Assembly: GCF_037042905.1 (NCBI RefSeq)
Contig: NC_087259.1
Span: 24,786,501-24,850,500, forward strand
Reading direction: 5' to 3'
Source: Lytechinus pictus
Taxonomy: Eukaryota; Echinodermata; Echinoidea; Temnopleuroida; Toxopneustidae
DNA: 64,000 nt
The position numbers were made by a program, and so were the translations under genes. Below are positions 49,399-60,079 of this stretch, one piece after another (position 1 is the first letter of the stretch; each line of letters opens with the position of its first letter). A model generated the notes under the pieces. That model did not search any database. It saw nothing but the letters and a program-made list of their open reading frames with translations, and was not told the DNA's origin.

Positions 49399-49764
49399 AT
49401 AATCCATAACACTCAAATATAAAAGCTGATAGATATTTATGTCCAAGATTATAGGATTAATGTTTTAGATGTACATACACATGAACACATAATGAACAGT
49501 AATAATCCTTTTGTTTTCTACATGAATGTGCGTGTGCATGTACTAAAGAAGTGTATACTGTACCTATCATGCAATGTTAGTTCATCATTTGTCATGTAAT
49601 CAAACCTTTTTACTGTGATTGAAAAAAAAATGATTTCCTCCTGTGAACAGATTGCAACATTGCTCTAATATTTTACTGGCATAACTACTCCTTTGAATCA
49701 AGTTAGAATACTACAATTATAGAAATTTATTTTTTTATCTTCATTGTCTGTTTTTTTTTTCTAG

Positions 49765-49860
49765 AGCAAAGAAGAAATGATCAACGTAAGGTTAAGAGAA
49801 GCAGAAGCCAATGCAGAATTGATTGAACTCAGGCAACGGGTTTCAGGCCTTGATATTAAG
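49765..49860 (+). CDS. EVI5: EVI5 exon: coiled-coil module 4
   Basis: A 96-nt phase-0 exon (32 codons) after the poly-T acceptor TTTTTTCTAG and before AAG|GTATGC. It reads SKEEMINVRLREAEANAELI then ELRQRVSGLDIK, the fourth copy of the repeat module. It matches vertebrate KEEVMAVRLREAD...ELRQHIAELE. An 11-kb intron precedes it. Confidence 0.94.
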
Positions 49861-50310
49861 GTATGCTAATGTACAAAGTTCAAGTCCACCACAACAAAAA
49901 AGATGATTTGAATGCTTAGAGAATAAAAAACAAGCATAGTGCTGAAAATATCATAAAAATTTGATTTTTAATAAATTCAAGCCATGGATGATGCAAATGA
50001 GAGTCGAGAATGATACACACTTAAGTATATCTTTTGTATTTTATTATGCGAAATAAAGAATATTACAAATTTTTCCGATATGGCAATAAGAATGTATCTT
50101 CATTGCATCACAATAGATCACAACAATGACAATCCCAAATATTCAAGGAGGAATCAAATCTTCTTTTATATATAAAGAGGAAAAAAATAACCATATTTCA
50201 TATTTCCAATGTTAATAAAATACAAAAGAAATACTGCGTGGGTGACGCTATCAGTTCTCTTGCATACCAAGATGTGCAGATAACTGTTTTGTTAAACCAA
50301 GCAAACTTTT

Positions 50311-50429
50311 TGAATGTCATAACGTTCTTACATCACTTCCGATTTTGATGAAATTTTCAACATGGTACTTGCTTGATCTTCTCTTTACATTCAAATTAAC
50401 TTTTTGATGGGGTAGACTTGCCCTTTAAG
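50311..50429 (+). repeat. Dispersed echinoid-type repeat
   Basis: Matches 3831-3946: ATGTCATAACGTTCTTA, CCGATTTTGATGAAATTTTC, and a GGGGTAGACTTGCCCTTTAA end. Confidence 0.75.
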
Positions 50430-50489
50430 CGTATTCTAATTTTAAAAATAGAAATAAAACTCTTAATGCATTAGATACATACAAATTGG

Positions 50490-50780
50490 ATAAGGAGGAG
50501 GGAAGGGTGAGAAACAAAGGGAAAGTTAATGGAAGAAGATAGGAAGATAGAAAGAAAGAAAGAATGGAATGAAGACGAAGGGAAGGTTTGCATTGAAGGA
50601 GTGATGGTTGAGGGTGGAAGAAAGAGGAGTGGAGAAGGGAGGAACTTTGTAAGCATGGGCAATGAGAGTAGAAAGAGGGAAAGAAAGAAAGGAGAGAGGA
50701 AGAGAAAGAAGCTGAATGGAGGTATAACGAAGGTAGAATAAACTGGAAAGATGATACGTAAGATGAGATTAGGTAGGAGG
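50490..50780 (+). repeat. Purine-rich (GA/GGAAG) tract
   Basis: About 290 bp with strong A+G bias on the + strand (AAAGAAAGAAAGAATGGAAT and similar), giving Ser/Leu-rich false frames on the other strand. Confidence 0.8.
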
Positions 50781-51017
50781 ATGTTAGGAAGGAAAAATGT
50801 AACCAGCCACCCCCAAACCAAAGTTGCAAGGGAAGATTCTCTGTAATAGTCAAAATAGTCAATTGATCTTCAAAAAGCAAAAATTTGAAAATGAGCTTAT
50901 CTGAAGGAATATTTATTCTTTCTTATGCTGTAAAAAATTAATATTATGAACCCAATTAGAAAACAAGATACAAGACTTTGTTTGACACAAGTTTTTGTTG
51001 ACTGTTGGAAGTTTAAT

Positions 51018-51262
51018 TGAAATTGCACAGTGTGCACATCTTATGCTTGAGTAAATACAATCTTCAAACATTGTTTTCTCCTTATTTTCTGAAGCTCATG
51101 CTTTGTGTCTTCTGCATTCAATCAAGTATTTCAGTGGGTTATTATTTAGACAAACTATATATCATTTCAAAGCTATGGCTGTGCTTTTTCAAACTAGATT
51201 AAAGTCTTAAGATTCATTTTGGGCGACTTATTGTTGGTTTTGGGGTGGCTGTTCACAAATGG
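51018..51262 (+). repeat. Dispersed repeat, copy 2
   Basis: CACAGTGTGCACATC at the start and GGGCGACTTATTGTTGG with TTCACAAAT at the end, the same as 42690-42925 but diverged between. Confidence 0.55.
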
Positions 51263-51492
51263 GAAAGGAGGGTAAAGATCATAGATGGAGAGGAGGAAGA
51301 TCTGTTTAAGAGGAAGAGAAGAAATATTTTATGCAAAGATAGGGAGATGGGAGTGATAGAGGAGGTACTGAAAGGGATATCAGATTGAAAAGCAAAAATG
51401 AAAGTTGTGTTTGAGGAGTAGGGGAGATTTCTTTAATAGTCCGATGATAAGTTGACATACTTGTATTCTGTCATGATTCCTTACTTTTTCAG

Positions 51493-51588
51493 AATCAAGA
51501 GCTGATCACTAATAACTCATTAATACAAGCTGAGAGTAATCACAGGGTTGAAGAACTCAAAGATAGAATCATGGAGTTAAAGAGAGAG
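51493..51588 (+). CDS. EVI5: EVI5 exon: ELKDxIxEL segment
   Basis: A 96-nt phase-0 exon (32 codons) between TTACTTTTTCAG and GAG|GTTAGT. It ends with HRVEELKDRIMELKRE, matching the vertebrate ELKDQIAELNHEL segment near the end of the EVI5 coiled coil. The same length as the preceding exon. An 8.2-kb intron follows. Confidence 0.92.
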
Positions 51589-52169
51589 GTTAGTGTCTTA
51601 ACATGATTCAATCTTTTTAACCCTAAGAATACCGATTCAGTACCCCTCAACATTTTTTTTTGGGGGGGTGTTAAATCTGTAACATGAAAACCTTGTGGGA
51701 CTTTGTTTGATGACTTAAATATCTAGCACAGCTTAAGATAAAATTTGCGTAACCCAGGTATGTGGTTCCAATATTATACAAAACAGTTTTGGGGTTTAGA
51801 TTAGTTCATCAGAATAAACATTTGATTTTATGCACGAATTAGCATACATGTATTTAATCAGTTCCTTTATTTTTCTGAGAATTTCGCTTTCCAGTTTTGT
51901 GGATTATGCTATGGGCTACGTACGCTCATGTAATTTTTTGTACCAATTACGAGGTCAGTGGCCCAAGATAATGGTGGGGGAGGGAGGGCGGTCTGTTTGG
52001 ATTCAGGGTTATAAACTTATTATGTACATGTAATATAACCATAACCATAAAACATGTTTGGTAATTATAGTTCTAATGTTGAATGTTTTCATGTGGGTGT
52101 TTCCCAGAGGTCTCTTCTTTTCACATCAGTCATTTTCTTTCATCTCTTCAGAACCTTTATGATTTCATG

Positions 52170-52274
52170 TTAACCCGTTGGTGACTAAGCCCACATACAT
52201 GTATATGTATATGTGGGCTTGAGTCTGAGGAAAGCACATGCTATAGCAAAGTCTTTTGATGTCCAACGGGTTAA
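52170..52274. mobile_element. Short TIR element, TTAACCCGTTGG type
   Basis: TTAACCCGTTGGTGA and TGTCCAACGGGTTAA form ends of 12 paired bp; inside, AAGCCCACATA and TATGTGGGCTT form a second hairpin (52188-52220). Confidence 0.75.
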
Positions 52275-52848
52275 ATGTGTCATGTCGACCCCATACTTTT
52301 GTTTGATTATTTTGTGACTCCTGTTGCCAAAACGTTTTTCCTCACACCTCCAACACTTCACCTTCTTGATCTCTGGGTATTCAAACACAAAGATCCTATT
52401 CCTTCATGCTTACTAAACAATAGACCTGTATGTTTTCTTCATCATCATTGTGCTGCATATCATTTTGTATTTGTATTTTTATTTTGTTGATAAATGCAAT
52501 TGTTCATGCTTGGTTACTAATGTTTAAGAAGCTGTTTGGTATCAAATGTGAAAAGCACTTTATTGAATATGAACTGACATGGCTATTAAACATTCTTTAC
52601 CAGTACTTTATAGTAGGGCTGTCATTATAATCTTTCATGTGGTAGATTAAGAGAGGCAGTGAGTTAATTTCCGATTAAAACTTAAAAGGTATACATGTAT
52701 GTTGCACAAAATAGAGAAACTGCACTTTTCCTCCCTGGAGTAGTGATCTGTTTTTGCTTAAACATTTTAGAAATACAAATCTTTCAAATTTTCATTCAAT
52801 TTTACATTAGTGTAGATCTGACATGTTCACCACCTTGAATTGACTATG

Positions 52849-53295
52849 AGGCTGTTCTCATTATGCTTTCTAAATCTAGTTTACTGGAAACCGATTCAGG
52901 AAACCAGTTTGGAAGATCGCTTTGTTAGCGTTCCCACTTGATCACACGAAAGTGGTTTTCTAAATCACTTCACGTAAAGCGCTCTTGTTGCTATGGAAAC
53001 GCTCTCAGTGGGGTGACACGTTTCGCGCGAAATTCGAAACCGCAGCATAGGCATTCTACGCCTGTTGTGTGGAGTAGCGCGCTCAAAATGTGCAAAGATC
53101 GCTTCCCGAAGAACGGTTGTGTCCTCACTTAAGCTAAAACCAGTTTAACGAGGCAAAGCGATCTTGAAAACTACATCGCGAGGTGGTTTTCCAAACTGGT
53201 TTGGAAGATCGCTTCCAAGACCGCCTCGACCGTTCTCACTACGCGTTAAAGTAGTTTCCACTAAACTAGTTTTAGGAACGTAGTGAGAACATCCT
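52849..53295. mobile_element. TIR (MITE-like) element with ~42-bp ends
   Basis: AGGCTGTTCTCATTATG at the left pairs with CGTAGTGAGAACATCCT at the right, and CTAGTTTACTGGAAAC with GTTTCCACTAAACTAG. The 447-bp interior is G+C-rich relative to the intron, with repeated AGATCGCTT motifs. No coding capacity. Confidence 0.85.
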
Positions 53296-54263
53296 CTATT
53301 ACTACACTGGATTGGATCCAGGTTGCAGGTGTACATTATTGATGGTATCACACACATACTCAAAATAAGCTAATATCCTAAATGATTTTTTTTCTGTTTA
53401 GGAATGTTAAATGTATGGTAATATCCAGCTCATTATTGCCCACCCCCCCCCCAAAAAAAAGTGGAACATTGATTAAATATTTCATTCACTCTTTCTCTTG
53501 CAAGAGGCTGTATTGTAATCGTTTGAGCTTCCACCCAGAGAGGTCTTGTTGAGGAACTGTTCATAAAATTATTATTCAATAATGATTATTTAATATAATT
53601 ATTTAATATTTTTCATCCTCTGGAATGAAAAAAATAAAGGGAAAATTCATCATGAAGGACTTTTAGAAGGTGACACATTTCCAATATGATGTTATTCGCT
53701 GATGTTATTGATATACCACCCTGGTGAATTACTTTGGAAGTCGTCAGTTCTCTCTTGGAAACTTGGTAGCTTGCCAATTCTTTGTTGTTTTCTGGAGTTA
53801 CATGAGTTTGGTATAAGAAGGTCGCTTATCACCCCATGCTAGCGACCTCTTAAGTACTCCCATGGGAGTGTTAATTTGATTCCAAGTAAAGCATCATGGG
53901 AGTTAACACAATGCCACCAAAAACAATGGATGGATCTTTAAAAAATATATCTATAACATTGGTAAGAAGCAAGTAATGAGAATTACATGATCATGACCTT
54001 AAATGGCAATCTTGCAATAGAAAAGAGGCCATTGGGTTTTTTCAACTGTCAATTCTTTGAAAAAAAAAGAATATTTTTTAGAAACCTAGCACCCTTATTC
54101 TGATATTTTCATTTCTATTTGGAAAGGGCAAGTTGAGCCATTACCTTACAAATTTATATCTTTGATATCTGAAAGCTGCAGACAGAGATTGCATGCTGAA
54201 AATTTCAGCCCATTCCGTGCTTGGGAAGGAGCTTTATATTGTAAAAAATGTATAGCATGCATA

Positions 54264-54620
54264 GAGCGAAGTTGGCTCAGTGGGTAAAGTGTTTGCCTGT
54301 GGAACCAAAGATCGTAGGTTCGAGTCCACCCCAGGCAGATGACTGAAGCCAGTGCGTTGTGTGTAAACGTCTCTCCCATGTTCCATGGATGCAGGCTATG
54401 TTACAGTGGTAAACACTCCGTCCCTCGTATAGGATGTTAAATGGAGGCCCCGTGTAAAGGAGAGTCACCACCTTTCCACGTTAAGAACCCACTGCACTAT
54501 TCGTATAAGAGTAGGGGAAAACCCCGGTGTTGTGGTCCAACTTCACTCCCCCAATCAGTTATATCGGGAGGAGAGACCTGCGGGTCACAGTGATTCAGTT
54601 CACTTTTCACCTCTGGGAGG
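54264..54620 (+). mobile_element. tRNA-derived SINE (different head)
   Basis: GTTGGCTCAGTGGGTAAAGT (A box) and GTAGGTTCGAGTCC (B box) spaced as in a tRNA; the body has AGGATGTTAAATGGAGGCCC and GAAAACCCCGGTGTTGTGG. The GGATG-GTTAAA block also occurs in the SINE at 1151. Confidence 0.85.
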
Positions 54621-54622
54621 GG

Positions 54623-55034
54623 GTGTTTACCAAAACTTGAACATGCTTTAACACCTGCCATCCAAGTGTTAATTTGATTCTTAGAAAAGCATTGTAGGAG
54701 TTAGCTCAGAACACGGTGCCACCATGAACAATGGATGGATCACTAGAAAAATATGATTTGAATTAAAAGGATTCAGAAAGTATCCTAATGGTTGACTTCA
54801 TAAATTGTTAAAGCATCTGCTTTGTTAAGTGTTTACCAAAACTTAAATATGCTTTAACACCTGCCATGCGAGTGTTAATTTGATTCTTAGAAAAGCATCG
54901 TAGGAGTTAGCTCAGAACACGGTGCCACCATGAACAATGGATGGATCCCTAGAAAAATATGATTTGAATTAAAAGGATTCAGAAAGTATCCTAATGGTTG
55001 ACTTCATAAATTGTTAAAGCATCTGCTTTGTTAA
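54623..55034 (+). repeat. 206-bp tandem duplication
   Basis: Two nearly identical copies start GTGTTTACCAAAACTT at 54623 and 54829, so period 206. A diverged third copy (GGGAGTGTTAATTTGATTCC and ACAATGGATGGATC) lies at about 53860-53960. Confidence 0.92.
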
Positions 55035-56280
55035 ATGTTGATGTGGATAATTATCCAGGCTTACCAATCTTTTGATGTCTAAAACATTTGATAAGTGGCA
55101 TTTTAGTTTTCCTGAAATCCCAAGGGACTGCTTTTACATGTTATTATCTCAAATTGTGTTGATATTATGATCAGTGCTATCACTGAATGCTCTCAGACTT
55201 AATAGAAAATCAAAATTTGATTCTAAAAAAAAATGTAAATATAACCTTAACAAAAATTGTTAGAAAGAAATACATGAATAAATTGTAAAATAAATGTTGA
55301 ATACTAATTAAATTGCTATACAATGCATGATCGCATTTTATGTATGCATGTATCAGGTAAGCTGCCTAAGTCATATCTCATTAGAACAACAGTAATCTGT
55401 TTATCATGGGCAAAAATTGATTTAGAAGATGTAAATAACACATGGTTTTGACTTCTGGAATTTTTTCACTAATGGAAAGTCAGTTTATGCAGATAGAGTG
55501 TAGTTAATGTCCATTTAGAAAGTACAGTTCTTTAGGCTTGATATCAGACTGTTACACTGCCTTTAAAGTTTAATGAGAACCCTCGGTTTCTCTGAAAATC
55601 ACGTCATCCTGAGGAGGAGCCCTTCAACCAATTTGTGGCCTCAAACACGTTTTGTTCAAAATATTTGTATTTACCTTCTGATGAGTTTGCGGGCTAATGA
55701 TTTGTTTAGGTGATGGGTCACGCTGGTTAAAGAGTGCAAAGATCACCTCTCTCTTATTTCTCCCATGCTGTGATTTCTACTAAAGGGGAGTGGGGTGAGG
55801 TGGTGGTGATTTCAAGTGCATTGTTTACGTCCCAAGGTAACAGGGTCACGAACTCCATTTCTCAGGGTTAGTTGTGAGAAAGGAGATGAGGTCATAGGAT
55901 TGTTGATTCTTTTTCAGTTATGATAAATTGTTTTCATCAGAAAAATATATGAGATCATTTCTGTTAGAAAACTAACTGATGCAGTCCTTCACATTGTACA
56001 CACAGTGATAGAAGGTACAATCCTTCCTTCCACTGAGTGGCTCAGTGGTTGGGTAACCGGCAGGTTTGAGGTTCAAAGCTAGGTAGATGAATTGTCACTT
56101 GGTCTAGTCCTATCCTATTTCATACTCGATCAATTTGTCTCTATTGCTGGTGATAGACAGAATGGTCATCAAATGAAATTTGACCATTAACTAAATGAAA
56201 TTACAGTAAGTCCAAGTGGCTATAAATTAACCCTTACATGATGAAGCTTTTAATCTGGAGGTTGAACAGTGCTATTAAAG

Positions 56281-56530
56281 CATCACTATGGTCATCATCA
56301 CCACCATCATCATCACCATCATCATTATCATCATCACCATCATCATCATGATCATCGTCATAGCCATCATCATCAACATCATCACTTTCATCATTAACAC
56401 CATCATCATCACCATCAACATCATCATCATCACCACCATAATCACCATCATCATCAACATCATCACCATCATCTTGATCATCATCATCATCATCTTGATC
56501 ATCATCATCATCAACATTGTCATCATCTTG

Positions 56531-56562
<32 letters not shown>

Positions 56563-56775
56563 CTTGATCATCACCATCATCATTAACATTATCATCATCT
56601 TGATCATCATCATTACCATCATCGTTACCACCATCATGACCATCATCATCTTCTTTATCTTCATTAACATTATCATCATCTTGATCATCAACATTACCAT
56701 CATCGTTACCACCATCATGACCATCATCATCTTCTTTATCTTCATCATCCTGATCCTCATCAATATCATCATAAT
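56281..56775 (+). repeat. CAT/ATC trinucleotide array
   Basis: About 490 bp of imperfect CATCATCAC/ATCTTGATC units, with a higher-order repeat of CATCTTGATCATCATC. It produces long false frames on both strands. Confidence 0.95.
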
Positions 56776-58595
56776 TACCAAGTTCTTAAGAAAAAAATTC
56801 AATAAAAACAACCTTTCCCCATAATTTTCACAAAATATCACTCAGTTTGATAAGTGGATGAACAAATTCATGCAATCTACATGTATGTCATGTGAACAAC
56901 AAAAAGTGTAATAACATTTTATTTGTTTCTAAGATGAAAAAATATTTTATAATTTTTCAATGAGAAATAAATGAACTGAAAGTTTAAAAGAATATTGCAT
57001 TGGGTTTCCCAAGTTGGCACTACTGCCCAGGGCAGCTGTACTTTTAGCTTATTCTTGGAAGTGTTATGAATCTGTGGTTATGATCATTATTGTTCAGGTA
57101 CATGTAAAAGCTGAAAACCTTGCAGGGCTTCCTTGCAGGGCTTCCAGAGGAAGAGGAATTGTTTAATTGATAACGGAATATCACTTTTAATTAATTTAAA
57201 GTGAAAATCCAGGGTATTCACTTCTGATACTTTACCAGAGCTGATTTTATCTAGACAAACTGCATATACATGTATAGCCTATTGAACTGGAAAGTATACA
57301 AAATGGTAGATGGGTCGAATAGCAGTAAAATTATGATTAGTAGACAAATTGGTCGTAGGCAAACTACAATCAGACCATTCGGGACCAATGTTGACCAAGT
57401 GGGTGTAGACCTAGTGGCCATTTACTCCCTGGAGTAAGTATCATTGCCTTAACTCCACTGTACATTCTATTCCTGAATGCCAGGGTGTAGGGAAAACCCC
57501 AAATGTGGTTTCCTCCACATCTTATTGTTTGTGGAGAAAAACAAGGTCATCATGTTAACCATGTTTGGTCACATATGCCACCCTTGCACTATAACCCATC
57601 GTATGATCATGGAGCTATTAAGAGACAGTCAAAACATCACAGTAGGAAATATTTTAGGTCATGTGATCATTAAGAACCGCTGCTAGGATACATGTAGGTG
57701 GTGCATGATATTCACATATATTCCTGCTTTTAAAGAAAACAAAGCAACTCAATCAAGGGCAGTGCCAGAGTATTTTGATACCCGGTATCAATTTTTTTTA
57801 AATTTAATTTCAGCCTGGGGTTTAATGTACACGACCCACGCACCCAAACTTCTCTACTATTCTTTCTCCTTTCTACGTTTCTTTTCTCTCTTTCCCTTTT
57901 TCTTCCTCATTTTTGTTTATCCTCTTCTTTTTATTTTTTAATGCTTAGAAATCATGGATGGGGGAAATGGTTACCCCCACCCCTAAACTCGAGGCCAATT
58001 TTTTGTATTTGTATTGGAAAGAAAAAATTAGCAAGATACAAGATATTTTATTTTGTCTTCGCAACATGATCACAAAGATTGTGAAAAATTGTTTTCCACT
58101 GGTGTAATACCAAGACGTGAATAAAAAAATAGAAACAAACAAATCAATTACATATAGGAAATTAGGTAGACATTGATAGTAATAGTACATTTACAAAATT
58201 TGTCTGTATAGTCATACAGGATACTGTCAAGATTCCCCCTTTCTTTACGATACAAAAGTGAGCTTCTTTATCGAATATAGTAATTAGTAGCAACAATATG
58301 AACACATTTATTATTTCCTTGATGATATGAAGAAATGATGAGTTTTATAATCTTAATGACATAAATGGGGAACTCTGCAATATGTACATGCCTTACTGTA
58401 TACATGGGAGAAGGGTGTGTTGGCTGCTTGGTTTAACATAGAACAAAATAATTTTCATGTTGTCACCAAACTTAATTAGTGTTTTAGCTTCAATAATAGA
58501 ACTATTGGGTGCTTTAAATGTTGCCCAGATGGCATTATCGTCAAAAGCAAACTCTGATATCCACAAGCAAGTAATCTTAAACAATATTCCTTGTC

Positions 58596-59225
58596 TAATA
58601 CCGTCTTCACACTGGCCTCAAACACTGCTACAGTCCTGGGACTGTCCCGAGACTGTAGCGGTGTTGCCTTCAGTGTGAATTCTTGGTCCCGCAATAAACT
58701 TCCCTGGGTTAACCTTAAGGGTTAACCTTGCCTCGCTCTATCTCCGCAACAAACTATCGCTAGGCAAGCCATAGTAATAGTAGCGGGACAGCCCCGCAAC
58801 TCTTGCGGTGTTCCTTCAGTGTGACGGCACACCACTATTGGTTTATCCTGGTGTTGTAGCGGTGTTCCTTTAGTGTGAAGGCACACCGCTACAACACCGG
58901 GATAAAGTACTTGTGATATGTTAACTATTATGTGGGGCGTCATGGTCTAGTGGTTATGATTCTCGTCTTTCAATCTGAAGGACATGGGTTCAATTCCCGA
59001 CCTCAAGTATTTCCGGTGTATCAGAGTTTGGGTTACTCACAGGGTCACAAGCCTACACATGTTTTGTTATGGAGGTCATAAGAATCATCAGCTGCAGTGT
59101 GAATGGATACGTGAAATTTATCCCAGGACTGTTCCGGGATTTCTTCTGATAATGCATTTATAGCAGGTTTATAGCGTTGTCGCTGTCCCGGGATAAATTT
59201 GAAAACCAGCGTGAAGACGGTATTA
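58596..59225. mobile_element. TIR element with a nested SINE
   Basis: TAATACCGTCTTCACACTGG and CCAGCGTGAAGACGGTATTA are the ends (one mismatch in 20). The interior repeats GCGGTGTTCCTTCAGTGTGA three times in variants. A tRNA-derived SINE lies inside at about 58932-59030. Confidence 0.8.
58932..59030 (+). mobile_element. tRNA-derived SINE head nested in a TIR element
   Basis: GGCGTCATGGTCTAGTGGTT and GGGTTCAATTCCC are spaced as tRNA A and B boxes, resembling tRNA-Glu. The 3' limit is uncertain. Confidence 0.65.
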
Positions 59226-59462
59226 GTAACTGATAGAAACTAAAGAAATCACCACCTTTCCAATTGCTGTAATCTCATACCTGTTATATCTATCTATCAA
59301 TCTATCTCGTTATACGTACCTACATTATATACTGTACCTACCCATCTATCTTCCTTTACTTCAATATATTTGTTATTTGTTCATTTCTCTTTTGTTTTCC
59401 GTACATGTCTCCATGTATCTAATAACATACATGTATCTATCAATGCATAATATTGTAATGTA

Positions 59463-59775
59463 GAGGTGATGTGGCTGAGAGGATAAGTCTATCAAGCAAG
59501 AACCACAAGGTCCGTGGTTCGAGTCCCACCGCAGCACTCTCATCTTTTGGAGATGTGTTATCTACATTTACCATTGTCTTTACCCAGGTGTAGTAAACGG
59601 GTATCTGGTAGGAAGAAATACCTGAAATGCTTGAGCGCCTAGGCAGCCCAGGTAAAGCCAGGGTAATGATACCATTATCGTGTTAAGCAGGGCCCACTGG
59701 CAGAGCAATTTGAAATGAAGTGGCTACCCTGGGTAAATGTGAGGTTATTATCTTTCATTATTATTATTATTTTAA
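59463..59775 (+). mobile_element. tRNA-derived SINE ending next to the last EVI5 acceptor
   Basis: Head GTGGCTGAGAGGATAAGTC and GTGGTTCGAGTCCCACC looks Leu/Ser-tRNA-like; core TACCCAGGTGTAGTAAACGG and AAAGCCAGGGTAATGATACC; tail GAAGTGGCTACCCTGGGTAA and (ATT)n. The tail ends about 35 nt before the acceptor at 59809. Confidence 0.85.
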
Positions 59776-59809
59776 TGTGTTCTGTATTATTTCTTTTGTG
59801 TTCCCCCAG

Positions 59810-60079
59810 GTGGCTGTCTTCAAAAAGCGAGAGAGGCTACGATCAGGAGAAAAGGCTGCTGACATCGAACGCGAGATCGAGCAAGATCCTGAGCTTCTAC
59901 AACGCGAGCAACGAGTCCTGGAGGATGAAGCCAACCAAGAGGAGGTGATGGGCATCGATATCTCCATCATCGAGTCCGACAACGATGAGGACATCATCGC
60001 TGAGATCTCTGATGAGGAGGTCTTGCCGAAGGATGAACCACCTCACTCTCCTCTAGAAAGGAAAGAAAGCACTGTATGA
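59810..60079 (+). CDS. EVI5: EVI5 terminal coding exon with acidic tail and C-terminal ESTV
   Basis: Last coding exon, 89 codons plus TGA, after the acceptor TGTGTTCCCCCAG. It opens VAVFKKRERLRSGEKAAD, closing the coiled coil where vertebrates have LRCLKGQRG. A 40-residue acidic tail follows, with GIDISIIESDNDEDI, a hydrophobic run next to acid residues resembling a SUMO-interacting motif. The protein ends KESTV; vertebrate EVI5 ends STTV, so a class I PDZ-ligand terminus (S/T-x-V) appears conserved. A proline/serine patch (PPHSPLERK) precedes it. The exon is G+C-richer than its flanks. Stop TGA at 60077-60079. Confidence 0.95.
   Translation: MAVFKKRERLRSGEKAADIEREIEQDPELLQREQRVLEDEANQEEVMGIDISIIESDNDEDIIAEISDEEVLPKDEPPHSPLERKESTV

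Larger units (their letters stand above)
38755..49764 (+). other. EVI5: 11-kb intron before module-4 exon
   Basis: Holds two adjacent inverted-repeat elements right after the donor, a cluster of SINE pieces (39375-40130), the third Helentron-like element (40432-41103), a dispersed repeat (42690-42925), a TIR element (45281-45479), the foldback element (46579-47165), a LINE remnant (47255-47535) and a reverse SINE (49130-49398). The stretches 41100-42690, 42930-45280 and 47600-48900 show nothing identifiable. Confidence 0.8.
49861..51492 (+). other. EVI5: Intron between module-4 and ELKD exons
   Basis: Contains a dispersed repeat copy (50311-50429), a purine-rich tract (50490-50780) and a diverged copy of the 42.7-kb repeat (51018-51262). 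Confidence 0.75.
51589..59809 (+). other. EVI5: 8.2-kb last coding intron
   Basis: Contains TIR elements at 52170-52274, 52849-53295 and 58596-59225, a tRNA-derived SINE (54264-54620), a 206-bp tandem duplication (54623-55034), a CAT array (56281-56775) and a SINE that ends close to the last acceptor (59463-59775). The stretches 55040-56030 and 57440-58590 show nothing recognisable. Confidence 0.8.

Noticed and set aside
50425..50880. 151-codon Ser/Leu/Phe-rich minus frame
   Set aside because: Complement of a purine-rich tract; low complexity.
54264..54340. Functional tRNA gene
   Set aside because: A and B boxes are present but no full cloverleaf with acceptor stem can be made; followed by a SINE body.
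56275..56841. 188-codon Met-rich frame (minus) and 178-codon Ile/Thr-rich frame (plus)
   Set aside because: Both are translations of the CAT/ATC array, with no other protein features.
58932..59000. Functional tRNA-Glu gene
   Set aside because: tRNA-like but lies in a SINE nested in a TIR element; stems are decayed.
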